The notes beneath the pieces are model-generated. The model saw nothing but the letters and a program-made list of their open reading frames with translations, was not told the DNA's origin and did no database searches. A stretch of 64,000 nucleotides of DNA from Clostridia bacterium (GTDB taxonomy: Bacteria; Bacillota; Clostridia; Oscillospirales; Butyricicoccaceae), in assembly GCA_017408485.1 (NCBI GenBank), contig JAFQUM010000014.1:124001-188000 (forward strand), in the 5' to 3' direction. Below, piece after piece: positions 49,859-57,870 of the stretch. Within the stretch, counting starts at the first letter, position 1. Each line of letters begins with the position of its first letter. The translations under genes and the position numbers were made by a program.

Positions 49859-50113
49859 ATGGAAAAGACCAACGAGAGACCCGAGCGTCCCCATGGCGAA
49901 ATTCGCCGTCGTCGCAAGGTCTGCCAGTTCTGTGTAGATAAGGCTGATAGCATCGATTATAAGGATGCTGCAAAGCTCCGTAAGTACATCTCCGAGAGAG
50001 GCAAGATCCTCCCCCGCAGAATGACCGGTGTTTGCGCTGCTCATCAGCGCCAGCTGACCGAAGCTATCAAGCGTGCTCGTCACATCGCTCTGCTTCCCTA
50101 CACCGCTGACTGA
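49859..50113 (+). CDS. rpsR: 30S ribosomal protein S18
   Basis: 84 residues with RRRKVCQFC near the N-terminus, [32 protein letters not shown] in the middle (about 35-66) and [14 protein letters not shown] at the end. C-type S18 with CxxC only partly kept (CQFC plus a later Cys). It ends the operon before a strong terminator. Confidence 0.96.
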   Translation: MEKTNERPERPHGEIRRRRKVCQFCVDKADSIDYKDAAKLRKYISERGKILPRRMTGVCAAHQRQLTEAIKRARHIALLPYTAD

Positions 50114-50128
50114 TTTAAATAAAACATC

Positions 50129-50160
50129 AACCCCCGAAGGTATCACCTTCGGGGGTTTTG
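50129..50160 (+). terminator. Rho-independent terminator after rpsR
   Basis: A perfect 13-bp stem (50129-50141 with 50145-50157) with a GGGGG-TTTT end. Confidence 0.92.
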
Positions 50161-50188
50161 CTATGTTTATTCGAAATATTGTCGATGG

Positions 50189-50629
50189 TTATGCTCGAGG
50201 CTCTCCGTATTCTCTCTGCATAGCATCTATAGAAACAACCCACTGCTTGCCAAATTTGCACACGTCAACACCTTCAACCAGTTTACCGTAGGTTATAGCC
50301 TTTCGCAGGGTGCTTTCATTAAGCTTCCATAGGTCGGTTGCATCACTAAGCGCCATAAGTCCGTCAAAGGGAGTAGTAATCAAAACTCCGTTTTCCCACA
50401 GCTCATCACAGGAAAGGTCTAAGTCATCATTCCATACAACACCATATCCGCCTACATCTACCGTTATGTCGGAAAACAAATGTTGATCTTTCAGGCTTTC
50501 AAAAAGCGGTATTTTTTCAAATAATGGCTTTATATCATATATCTTTGTACATCCCTCTGCGAATTGTACGCTCAGCTTATACTCGGGCAGGGGATAAACG
50601 TTTTTTATCTTGTGAAACATATTATTCAC
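50189..50629 (-). CDS. DUF2442 protein with C-terminal excisionase-like segment
   Basis: 146 residues. The N-terminal 80 match the DUF2442 pattern: KIKNVYPLPEYKLSVQFAEG, YDIKPLFEKIPLFESLKD, and GGYGVVWNDDLDLSCDELWENG. The C-terminal 55 residues (STLRKAITYGKLVEGVDVCKFGKQWVVS) look like a small winged-helix or excisionase-type DNA-binding unit. It follows the DUF4160 gene by one base. Such pairs are often suggested as toxin-antitoxin or regulator modules, but no biochemical role is established from sequence. Confidence 0.75.
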   Translation of the reverse strand: MNNMFHKIKNVYPLPEYKLSVQFAEGCTKIYDIKPLFEKIPLFESLKDQHLFSDITVDVGGYGVVWNDDLDLSCDELWENGVLITTPFDGLMALSDATDLWKLNESTLRKAITYGKLVEGVDVCKFGKQWVVSIDAMQREYGEPRA

Positions 50630-50630
50630 C

Positions 50631-50885
50631 TTATTCCAATGGGGGAAGCTGTCTGAAATCTTGAGTTTGCCAGATATTCAAAAGCTCATCTCTGTTGATT
50701 GAAATCCACTCTCTGACTAATTCAAGAGCTTTATAGGGCAATGAGCCCTCTAATATCGCTCCGTCAGCAATGGTTATAGCGGCAACGTCATCACCATAAA
50801 TTGCATGAATGTGCGGTGGGTTATGCTCCTTTTGCAAAAAGTACATTCGAATAACAATACCATAAAATCTTGATAAAACAGGCAT
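50631..50885 (-). CDS. DUF4160 protein
   Basis: 84 residues from ATG 50885, with AAAGGAG eight bases upstream; longer frames lack a ribosome site. Pattern MPVLSRFYGIVIRMYFLQKEHNPPHIHAIYG is the DUF4160 signature (its span is residues 1-31), followed by ALELVREWISINRDELLNIW and an acidic end. The HNPPHIHA histidines could bind a metal or phosphate. It is the first gene of a two-gene unit with the DUF2442 gene. Confidence 0.8.
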   Translation of the reverse strand: MPVLSRFYGIVIRMYFLQKEHNPPHIHAIYGDDVAAITIADGAILEGSLPYKALELVREWISINRDELLNIWQTQDFRQLPPLE

Positions 50886-51000
50886 CTGATTCACTCCTTT
50901 CATTGATATTATATCACGGTATCGTGACATTGTCAATGGGATGTGAAAAGATAATATCATTCCATAAAAGGCTAAGTAATATGATAGTTGAGAAAAATTC

Positions 51001-51026
51001 AGAGCACCGCCTCTCGACGGTGCTCT
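51001..51026 (-). terminator. Terminator on the minus strand after the zinc-ribbon gene and possible RNA
   Basis: AGAGCACCG pairs with CGGTGCTCT (51001-51009 with 51018-51026); on the minus strand it is followed by GAATTTTT. Confidence 0.65.
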
Positions 51027-51240
51027 TAGGTCTTTCAACCTACCCTTTAAATTGGGAGTATCAAGGACAGCAGCTACACACTGTGTTTTACAACGGTGAG
51101 TACGCTTATCACTATCTCAACCCAAGCAGGGGTCGGGACTCCCTTGAACTTTGTAATGCTTTTCACGCACTACAACACCAAGCGAGCCACCTCCACTACT
51201 AGCATTAGAGCTTTCATTTAGGATCCTCCTTAGTAATTTA
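51027..51240 (-). other. Non-coding stretch with candidate structured RNA or short leader peptide
   Basis: No convincing long gene. On the minus strand an AAGGAGGATCC site (about 51232-51222) precedes an ATG at 51217 and a 15-codon frame (MKALMLVVEVARLVL). Beyond it the sequence is rich in complementary blocks (CAAGGGAGTC, GACCCCTGCTTG) and ends in a terminator. It could be an independent small RNA, a tail of the preceding transcript, or a short peptide gene. Confidence 0.35.
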
Positions 51241-51310
51241 TTTCAAGCCGTTTTGCTTGATTTTATTACGAGTAAGAATTTATGGCATAGGATCAACAAC
51301 TAAACTATAT

Positions 51311-53236
51311 TCATTCCCTTTCCCATTCGAGATATGCCAATTTTGTATCACCATTCAGAAAATCGGTAAGGACCTTTTCCATCAATGACCAATCTATAAA
51401 ATCCATATGATGTACATCAAAGTATTCTTCTTGACTATCTATTGGTGCAAGCTGAATGAGGTAGTAATTATCCCCATTGTATTTTTCGAAGAAAAACGCC
51501 AATGCGAGGTTAATGTTGTTTGGGGAAATGTAATCTAAGGCGAAAAACGGCGGAGTGTTATTGTGGAATGTACGTAAATAATCTAGAGCTTCCTTTATTG
51601 TTGAGCCCTCTTCCTTTCGTTCTTCATGCCCAGTAGATCTTATGGTAACTGTGAAAGGGATTTTTTGTCCGCCAAAAGGTGTTGATTGCCATTCTTTTTC
51701 TATTGCTTTTTTTCGATTGTTAATAACGGCAATTTCCTTATTGATTTCCTCAAGCTGATTTCTTAACGGAGCCGCTTTTTGGTCAAGCCTTTTTGCTTTT
51801 TCAGCATTTTCTTTTTCAATCTGACCTCTCAAATCTGTTTCTTTTTGGGCAAGCTCTTTAATTTCTTCAGATAATCTTTTTTTATCCTTTATTGCAAATA
51901 ATCCCAGCGACGCTCTGTTTTTTATTAGTTTCATTTGTTCTTCAGCAATGATTCTTATTTCCTCTTCTAATGGTGATGAGACTTTCTTTTCAGCTTCTAT
52001 TTCATTGATAAATTTTTCTACTTGACACTTTTCAGACGTCAAAGCCTTTTTTCTCTTCTCTAATTCAGACTCTTCATCCTTCAGTTGCTGGGCTTCTTCG
52101 GCATGTTGTTCCCAATACAACTGTATTTTATCCTTCTCGGCTTTTTCTTTTGTCGCTAGTTCTCTTGATTGGATTTTCTTCGTGGCTTTTTCTTTCTTAC
52201 TTTTGCATAAAGCTATTTCTTTTTGATGTTCTCTTTTTGCTTGATCTGTCATATATCCGGCTACGCACCAACCAACTTCATAGCCAACGGAATCAATTTT
52301 ATAGTATATGAGGTCTATGAGTCGCTCGCGGAAATACACAATGTTGTCGTAGACATTACAGACTGTTTCGCAGTCTGTTTCATCGTTAAACAGCTCTTCC
52401 ACATATGTTAGTAGTGCAATTAAGTCGGTGGTTTCATTCAAAAAAGTCAGCCCTGTTTCTTCCATAGGTCGGTAACTATAAGTATCAGTGGTTACCATGC
52501 TGTTCCAAGACGACCCTCTGCCCCAATTACGGCCTAAAGTATCGAAATCATCGCGATAATAGTTATATCCAACGGTGGATTTCCATGCCGAAACACAAGT
52601 CAAGTTTGCTTGTTTAATAAAGAAGTTCTCAAAACTCAACAGGTACTTTTCCTTCTCCTCAGATAATCCTAACTCGTCGAATGTAGCAGCCAGTTTATTG
52701 TAAGCATCTACATAGGCTGCAGTTGCTCTGGTATATGTAGCTTCAGAAGGCCTTTTTGCTTCAAACTCGGATAACCAAAAGATAACCTCTTCCTCAAAGC
52801 ATTTTTTTAACGAAGACAATATTTCCTGCTTTTTCGTTGCTTTTTGTTCATCATTAAGTACCCTATATGAAGTCATAATGCAATTATATGCTTCCAGCAT
52901 TCTCTGATTTTCCGAATTGACCTGATAATTGATCGCTTCGCCCTTTAGCTTCCACGCATCATAGTTTTTATCATCCATCGCGATTACCTGGTTGCAAAAC
53001 GCTTCAGCCTGAGAATAGTTTTTCGAATCAAATGAACTGCGTGCAAGTTTTATTAAGTTTTCGAGTTGTGCAGCGTTTTGCACCTGAACATTACCTTGAA
53101 CCTCAACTGTACCTTCTACCATCATCTTTTTTGCATCTTCTACAGAATACTTCATTCCGCAAGATTGACAAACAAAAACACCATCTTGTTTAATTAAATC
53201 GGTGCTCCCGCACATTTCACAAGCTAATTGTTTCAT
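51311..53236 (-). CDS. Zinc-ribbon protein with TPR-like and long coiled-coil regions
   Basis: 641 residues, function not recognised. N-terminus: a zinc ribbon CEMCGSTDLIKQDGVFVCQSCGMKY with two CxxC pairs, then about 50 residues resembling a TPR pair (ARSSFDSKNYSQAEAFCNQVIAMDDKNYDAW). Middle: helical region to about 340. Residues about 345-530 form Lys/Glu-rich coiled coil (EIEAEKK, KELAQKETDLRGQIEKE). The C-terminal 100 residues form a globular part with many aromatics. No signal or TM segment. It is probably a cytoplasmic scaffold in the same unit as the SPFH protein upstream. It is more AT-rich than its neighbours. Confidence 0.65.
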   Translation of the reverse strand: MKQLACEMCGSTDLIKQDGVFVCQSCGMKYSVEDAKKMMVEGTVEVQGNVQVQNAAQLENLIKLARSSFDSKNYSQAEAFCNQVIAMDDKNYDAWKLKGEAINYQVNSENQRMLEAYNCIMTSYRVLNDEQKATKKQEILSSLKKCFEEEVIFWLSEFEAKRPSEATYTRATAAYVDAYNKLAATFDELGLSEEKEKYLLSFENFFIKQANLTCVSAWKSTVGYNYYRDDFDTLGRNWGRGSSWNSMVTTDTYSYRPMEETGLTFLNETTDLIALLTYVEELFNDETDCETVCNVYDNIVYFRERLIDLIYYKIDSVGYEVGWCVAGYMTDQAKREHQKEIALCKSKKEKATKKIQSRELATKEKAEKDKIQLYWEQHAEEAQQLKDEESELEKRKKALTSEKCQVEKFINEIEAEKKVSSPLEEEIRIIAEEQMKLIKNRASLGLFAIKDKKRLSEEIKELAQKETDLRGQIEKENAEKAKRLDQKAAPLRNQLEEINKEIAVINNRKKAIEKEWQSTPFGGQKIPFTVTIRSTGHEERKEEGSTIKEALDYLRTFHNNTPPFFALDYISPNNINLALAFFFEKYNGDNYYLIQLAPIDSQEEYFDVHHMDFIDWSLMEKVLTDFLNGDTKLAYLEWERE

Positions 53237-53237
53237 T

Positions 53238-53483
53238 TTATCTTCTCCTATCTATTTTTTTATATTGAGCAGAATTGTTGGCTGCTTTGCCCACATAATT
53301 AATGTTTGGAATTGTTCCTTCGTTCACCAAATTCTTAAAATAAGCACCAAATCTCAGTTTATCCCCTCTTGGTAAGTCATTCCACTCTGTTCCTTGAAAT
53401 AGTTCTTTTACAAGGAAAATTGTGTTATCTGGCGTACTTTTGATACCTTCCTTTGCCTTTTGTAACCAGTGTTCATAATCCAT
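53238..53483 (-). CDS. DUF1413 domain protein (81 aa)
   Basis: Pattern TIFLVKELFQGTEWNDLPRGDKLRFGAYFKNLVNEG, spanning about residues 21-56, is the DUF1413 signature, followed by a short basic end. Small, soluble, function unknown. It lies between the four-TM gene and the zinc-ribbon gene with gaps of 9 and 1 bases, so it belongs to the same operon. DUF1413 proteins are often encoded near mobile or accessory genes. Confidence 0.75.
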   Translation of the reverse strand: MDYEHWLQKAKEGIKSTPDNTIFLVKELFQGTEWNDLPRGDKLRFGAYFKNLVNEGTIPNINYVGKAANNSAQYKKIDRRR

Positions 53484-53492
53484 AACGACATC

Positions 53493-54161
53493 CTACTTCA
53501 GTATACAACATTTCTTATTTCGCTCAGTAATAAGCGAATCAAGGGCAGTAATGATTTCCGCTTTGTTTTCTGCGGTTTTGAGTTCTTTGACTTTAGCAGT
53601 GATTTCTGCCTCAAGGTCTACAAGAACTTCGTTGCTCATCGGATCGCTAAAACGAATTTTTTCGGCAAGCTTTGTGAGTGCCACTTTGGTGTCGGAATCC
53701 GTTTCAGCGCTCGCCAACATTTCTACATCAACCTGCAACGATTTTATATAGAAAACTTTCTTTTCTACCTTTTCTTCTACACGGTTGATTTCTTCTCTGC
53801 CGGTTTCTGTTCCAATCAAGCAAATTGCTGAGATGCCAAGTATTAATGCGCACACCACAATAGCAATCCAACTTGCCGTTAAAGGTAGTGCCATAAATAC
53901 TGCAAATGCGATAATCTGAATGATTAAATATGTAATCCCAACAGAGACTAACGTAATGCCAAGAAATTTGCTTTTTAGGGTTTTTGCACCTTTAAATGCA
54001 AATTTCCATATAGCAATTTGTGAAGCAAATGCAACGACGGTAAATACATAAGTAATCCAAAACAATGCTGTTTTAGCCGTTGGAACTGCAAAAGCAATTA
54101 CATTAAAAAGTACAAATGCTATTGCTAATACGGCATAAGACAAACCCTTATTTTTCTTCAT
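53493..54161 (-). CDS. Four-TM membrane protein with C-terminal coiled coil
   Basis: 222 residues, not assigned. Four hydrophobic segments (LSYAVLAIAFVLFNVIAF, ALFWITYVFTVVAFASQ, FLGITLVSVGITYLIIQ, WIAIVVCALILGISAICLI) fill residues 8-118. A charged helical region (RVEEKVEKK, LVDLEAEITAKVKELK) follows, ending in KCCILK. In the same run as the SPFH protein (3-base gap), so they may act at the membrane together. Confidence 0.65.
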   Translation of the reverse strand: MKKNKGLSYAVLAIAFVLFNVIAFAVPTAKTALFWITYVFTVVAFASQIAIWKFAFKGAKTLKSKFLGITLVSVGITYLIIQIIAFAVFMALPLTASWIAIVVCALILGISAICLIGTETGREEINRVEEKVEKKVFYIKSLQVDVEMLASAETDSDTKVALTKLAEKIRFSDPMSNEVLVDLEAEITAKVKELKTAENKAEIITALDSLITERNKKCCILK

Positions 54162-54164
54162 TTA

Positions 54165-55337
54165 TCAACCCTCCCTTCTGTTGCCACATTTTGGGCAGAA
54201 TTTGCCGGGTTTAATAAACTTAAATCCGCAGTTGCTACAAGTATCCGGTGATGACTGCGGTGCTCCGCATTCATCACAAAAAGCAGCGCCGGGTGTCAAC
54301 TTGGCACCACAGCTATCGCAGAAGGCATTTCCAACTGTTTGCGACCCAACGGCAACACCTGCAAAAGCATCGTTTACTGCGCCACCAACCATACCGCCAA
54401 CGGAGCCTCCGATACCGGACATAACGCCAAGACCGATACCCATATTGGTAAATTCACCAACGCCCTCATTTTGAGCGGCGTACTCAGCAACATCAAAGCC
54501 ACGCTCTTGCTGATACGTATAACCTTCGGTAGCACGTTTCTGTGCCAACGCTTGCGATTCAATTATGGTCTTTTGTGCTTCTGTCTGAGCATAAATCACG
54601 TCGGTTTGTTGTTTTAACTTAGCTTCCGCAATATCTGCATACTGACGGAAGTGCAGTTCTTTGAATTTTTCATATTGTGGATCGCCTTCAGGCTTAACTA
54701 TGGTAGTTACGAAAAACCGATTTAGTGTTACGCCGTATTCTTCAAAATCACCAAGCAAACGTGACTGAATGCCTTTAGAGAAAACCTCAAGACTTTCATC
54801 AATCTCAAAAATATTGATAGCACTTGCTTTCATTTCCTGTGCGATGTAGGTTTTAACCCTTGTCATAAGGAATGCACGGAAGAAAGTAGTAAGCTGATTT
54901 CTATCAAGAACACGCTCGGTGCCAACGAGTTTTACAAGCAGCTTTCGGGAATCCTCAACGCTAAGTGCCATTTCACCGGATGCACCGATTGATAACGGGA
55001 ATTTATATGTTGGTTCAATATATTGAACCTTACTATCGGTTCCCCACTTGACAGCCATCTGCTCTGTTTTATTTATAAAATAAACTTCGCAGTGGAAAGG
55101 TGTTTCGCCACCGGTGGGAATGTTGATAAACTTCCTGAGAAGCGGAATGTTTTGAGTTTCAAGTGTGTGCCGTCCGGGACCGAACAAATCAAGAGCCTGA
55201 CCATTCATAAAGAATATTGCTTCTTGACTTTCGTGCACGATCAACTGAGTGGTCGTGTTAAAATCCTCGCACGGATGCTTCCATATGAAGGTACTGTTGT
55301 CGCCTTCATATTTTATGATATCTGAAATTTTTGGCAT
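54165..55337 (-). CDS. SPFH-domain protein with C-terminal double zinc ribbon (YdjI-like)
   Basis: 390 residues. The N-terminal two thirds resemble the SPFH/virion-core-like family represented by Bacillus subtilis YdjI: LIVHESQEAIFFMNGQALDLFGPGRHTLETQNIPLL (about 32-67), AVKWGTDSKVQYIEP, LGDFEEYGVTLNRFFVTTI. After a Gly-rich linker (GLGVMSGIGGSVGGMVGGAV) come two zinc ribbons: CDSCGAKLTPGAAFCDECGAPQ and CSNCGFKFIKPGKFCPKCG. Such proteins gather at membranes under envelope stress. It heads the minus-strand run down to 51311 and is driven by a strong promoter divergent from the XRE gene. Confidence 0.8.
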   Translation of the reverse strand: MPKISDIIKYEGDNSTFIWKHPCEDFNTTTQLIVHESQEAIFFMNGQALDLFGPGRHTLETQNIPLLRKFINIPTGGETPFHCEVYFINKTEQMAVKWGTDSKVQYIEPTYKFPLSIGASGEMALSVEDSRKLLVKLVGTERVLDRNQLTTFFRAFLMTRVKTYIAQEMKASAINIFEIDESLEVFSKGIQSRLLGDFEEYGVTLNRFFVTTIVKPEGDPQYEKFKELHFRQYADIAEAKLKQQTDVIYAQTEAQKTIIESQALAQKRATEGYTYQQERGFDVAEYAAQNEGVGEFTNMGIGLGVMSGIGGSVGGMVGGAVNDAFAGVAVGSQTVGNAFCDSCGAKLTPGAAFCDECGAPQSSPDTCSNCGFKFIKPGKFCPKCGNRREG

Positions 55338-55387
55338 AAGTGCCCACCCTTTCTACGATAATACTCAACCTATAAGTCGATAATTCC

Positions 55388-55417
55388 ATTATAAATACGA
55401 ATTTAATCATATGTCAA
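55388..55417 (-). promoter_or_regulatory. Promoter of the SPFH/zinc-ribbon operon
   Basis: On the minus strand: TTGACA (55417-55412), 18 bases, TATAAT (55393-55388). A 7-bp inverted repeat AAGTCGA/TCGACTT (about 55374-55380 and 55428-55434) flanks it. Confidence 0.7.
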
Positions 55418-55444
55418 GGTGTAAATTCGACTTGTAATGTGTTT

Positions 55445-55478
55445 TTGTGACTTCCACAATTGGTTATTATAATTGTGG
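55445..55478 (+). promoter_or_regulatory. Promoter and palindromic operator of the XRE regulator
   Basis: TTGTGA (55445-55450), 17 bases, TATAAT (55468-55473). A perfect inverted repeat CCACAATT (55454-55461) and AATTGTGG (55471-55478) covers the -10, suggesting autorepression. Confidence 0.65.
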
Positions 55479-55489
55479 GAGGCGATAAA

Positions 55490-55816
55490 ATGAAGCTTGA
55501 TTATACAGAGATAGGTAAACGCATTGCGCGCCGCAGAAAAGAGCTGGGACTCAAGCAAGCGCAGGTCTGCGAAATGGCTGATATAGGTGACAAATATCTG
55601 TCCTGCATAGAGCGCGCCACATCAATTCCATCTCTCGAGGTGGTCATGCGCCTTGCCATCGCCTTGGAGACCACTCCTGATGAGTTTTTGACGGGAACTG
55701 CCCGATATGACGACGAAGAATGGAAAAGCATTGCTGAAATGCTTCGGGGGATGGACGAAAAGCAGCTAAGCCTTGCAAAAAGCTTCCTTTCGTGGCTCTC
55801 CCAACAGAAGATATAA
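55490..55816 (+). CDS. XRE-family helix-turn-helix regulator
   Basis: 108 residues from ATG 55490, with GGGAGG seven bases upstream; the ATG at 55460 lies before the -10 box and is rejected. HTH_3 domain at 5-65: IGKRIARRRKELGLKQAQVCEMADIGDKYLSCIERA (about 8-43), then SLEVVMRLAIALETTPDEFL. The remaining 40 residues are helical and may serve for dimerisation. It is divergent from the SPFH operon and probably represses itself; control of the divergent operon is possible. Confidence 0.88.
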   Translation: MKLDYTEIGKRIARRRKELGLKQAQVCEMADIGDKYLSCIERATSIPSLEVVMRLAIALETTPDEFLTGTARYDDEEWKSIAEMLRGMDEKQLSLAKSFLSWLSQQKI

Positions 55817-55824
55817 AATATCAA

Positions 55825-55856
55825 AGCTGATACGGAGCTCTCCGCATCGGCTTTTT
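55825..55856 (+). terminator. Terminator after the XRE gene
   Basis: An AAGC-GAT-CGGAG stem with a few wobble pairs around a CTC loop, then a run of T. Confidence 0.65.
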
Positions 55857-55904
55857 TGTATAAAGAAAGCTCGGTGCCGGTGGTTCTGAAAAGCTTTAGC
55901 TATG

Positions 55905-56096
55905 CGTAGTCCCGCCGTAGCGGCAAGCCTCCCTTGTGTAAAGGGAGGTGGGCAAAATCTTCGATTTTGCTCGGAGGGATTGATCTTATAGTGACAATCC
56001 GCCGTGGACACGGCTAACCGAGACGGAGTGATCGCAAAGCCTTCCTCCTTGAGGAAGGTGGCGCGGCGCAGCCGTGACGAAAGGAGTGTAGAAATT
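55905..56096. repeat. Cluster of interspersed palindromic repeat elements
   Basis: Two related elements in tandem, each with a CCTCC/GGAGG hairpin (55928-55935 with 55941-55948; 56041-56047 with 56051-56057) and a GGAG..GATTG or CGGAG..GATCG end. A small stem CAAAATC/GATTTTG lies between. Short elements of this kind are scattered through many gut Clostridia genomes. No gene is present. Confidence 0.6.
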
Positions 56097-56129
56097 TCCC
56101 CATCGGTAATATGTGAATTATATTATTTG

Positions 56130-56159
56130 TTGCACCTATGAACTAAAATATGCTATAAT
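56130..56159 (+). promoter_or_regulatory. Promoter of the M23-SLH gene
   Basis: TTGCAC (56130-56135), 18 bases, extended TG-C-TATAAT (ending at 56159). Confidence 0.7.
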
Positions 56160-56189
56160 TCGACATATACCGAAAGGAGCGTATCCAAA

Positions 56190-57857
56190 ATGCAAAGATT
56201 TCTTCGCTCGACAGTATGCATTCTTTTATGCTTGATATTGATAATACAAAGCGCTTTTGCCGTAAACCTGTCCAAGGGTGACGAGAGTGATGAGGTTATG
56301 CGGCTTCAGTCCATGCTCAATGCCATCGTTTCAGCAGGCATAAAGGTTGGCGGCTACTATGGCTCACTTACAAAAAGCTCGGTAGAAAAATATCAGGAGC
56401 TTAAGGGACTTCCCGTTACGGGAATTTATGACGATCAGACGAGGGACGCCTTGGAAGCCGATTACAAAGCCATAGAGGTGGACCTCATTTGGCCCCTTAA
56501 AGGCACAAATACATATATCACCAGCTATTACGGGGGAAGAATACACCCCATTACCGGAAAGGCTCAGGATCACAGCGGAATCGACATAAGCGCGCCCAAG
56601 GGCGAATCGGTTCACGCCGCCGCAGAAGGAGTTCTTGAAATAGGCTGCAATACCTGCACCCATAACTACGGCAAGAATGCCGAGCAGCTTAAAAAATGCG
56701 GCTGCGGAAACGGCTACGGCAACCACGTTATAATAACTCATACCGACGGAAAACGAACCTTATATGCCCATCTCACCTCCATTTTGGTGGAGGATGGAGC
56801 CACAGTTTCTCAGGATCAGCAAATAGGAACAGTAGGTTCAACGGGCAGATCAACAGGCTATCATCTGCATTTTGAAGTGCATCTTGCAGGCACATACGAG
56901 TCAAGAGTCGATCCCTTGGAATATGTGGATGTGCCATCCTTTATCACCATAGGCGATGGCAACTATCTGCCTCAGGCGGTTGAGCGGGGAAGCGGATATT
57001 TCCTTAGCGGAAAAATATCCTCCATATACTCCATCGTCTCGGTGACTGTAAGCATATACACCCTTGACGGACAAAGCACCGGGCAGAAAAAGACCGCAAA
57101 GCCTTATAGCAGAAGCTACGATATATCCGACATAGACCCATACATTCATTTCGGCAAGCTGAAGGCGGGAAATTACATCCTAAAGATCGAAGCTTCCGAC
57201 GGATCGGGTGCGGAAAGTGAGCTTGTAAGCCATCCCTTCGCAATCACCTCAAAGATCAACAACAGTCTGCTTGAAAGCTTTACAAAAATAAAGACCTACA
57301 AAGACGGCATTTTCACCGATGTAAGTGAAAATGATTGGTACAGCAACAATATTGAGCTGGTCTATGAGACGGGGCTTATGGAGGGCGTAGGCAGTAAGCT
57401 GTTTAATCCCAAGGGCAATGTCACCATTGCCGAAGCCATCACCGTGGCATCCCGTATCTATAGCTATTATCACGGTGTGGATATCAACACCAAGGGCGCT
57501 TCAATATGGTACAAGCCCTATGTGGATTTTGCATCGAAATATGGCATATATACCGCCGCAGATGCCGACCTTAACAAGCCTGCCACAAGAGCGCAGCTTG
57601 CGTATATGCTTGCTCGCGCTGTCAGCTCGGCAGACCTTCAGCAGAAAAATGATATTGCCGATGATGCCATTCCCGATATAAAAATATCCGACGAGTGTGC
57701 GCGGGAGATATACCTGCTTTACCGCGCAGGTGTGCTGACCGGTTCGGATAGCAAGGGAAGCTTTTTGCCCGATACATTTGTGGCGCGCAGCGAGGCGGCG
57801 GCAATGATAACACGAATCATTTCGCCCGAGCTGCGAATGGAAGTAACAATAAAGTAA
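56190..57857 (+). CDS. M23 (LytM-type) peptidase with PG-binding and S-layer-homology domains
   Basis: 555-residue exported protein. Signal peptide to about residue 24 (QSAFA). Residues 27-90 are a peptidoglycan-binding type 1 domain (GDESDEVMRLQSMLN, GYYGSLTKSSVEKYQ). Residues 98-245 are a zinc peptidase M23 domain with H128 and D132 in DHSGID and H225/H227 in YHLHFEVH. An insertion at 153-172 holds four cysteines (CNTC, CGC). Residues 255-360 form a beta-rich linker. Residues 370-550 contain three SLH motifs (FTDVSENDWYSNNIELVYETGLMEG) that bind pyruvylated secondary wall polymers. It probably remodels wall peptides at the cell surface. The ribosome site is AAAGGAG. Confidence 0.88.
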   Translation: MQRFLRSTVCILLCLILIIQSAFAVNLSKGDESDEVMRLQSMLNAIVSAGIKVGGYYGSLTKSSVEKYQELKGLPVTGIYDDQTRDALEADYKAIEVDLIWPLKGTNTYITSYYGGRIHPITGKAQDHSGIDISAPKGESVHAAAEGVLEIGCNTCTHNYGKNAEQLKKCGCGNGYGNHVIITHTDGKRTLYAHLTSILVEDGATVSQDQQIGTVGSTGRSTGYHLHFEVHLAGTYESRVDPLEYVDVPSFITIGDGNYLPQAVERGSGYFLSGKISSIYSIVSVTVSIYTLDGQSTGQKKTAKPYSRSYDISDIDPYIHFGKLKAGNYILKIEASDGSGAESELVSHPFAITSKINNSLLESFTKIKTYKDGIFTDVSENDWYSNNIELVYETGLMEGVGSKLFNPKGNVTIAEAITVASRIYSYYHGVDINTKGASIWYKPYVDFASKYGIYTAADADLNKPATRAQLAYMLARAVSSADLQQKNDIADDAIPDIKISDECAREIYLLYRAGVLTGSDSKGSFLPDTFVARSEAAAMITRIISPELRMEVTIK

Positions 57858-57870
57858 AGGAAGTATAGAT

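Noticed and set aside
50870..51202. A 110-codon plus-strand frame in the gap between DUF4160 and the zinc-ribbon gene
   Set aside because: No ribosome site and no recognisable domain; it crosses a terminator hairpin and lies opposite the candidate RNA.
50189..55816. A classical anti-phage defence island
   Set aside because: No nuclease, NTPase, reverse transcriptase, TIR or other known effector motif was seen; only regulators and membrane or scaffold proteins.
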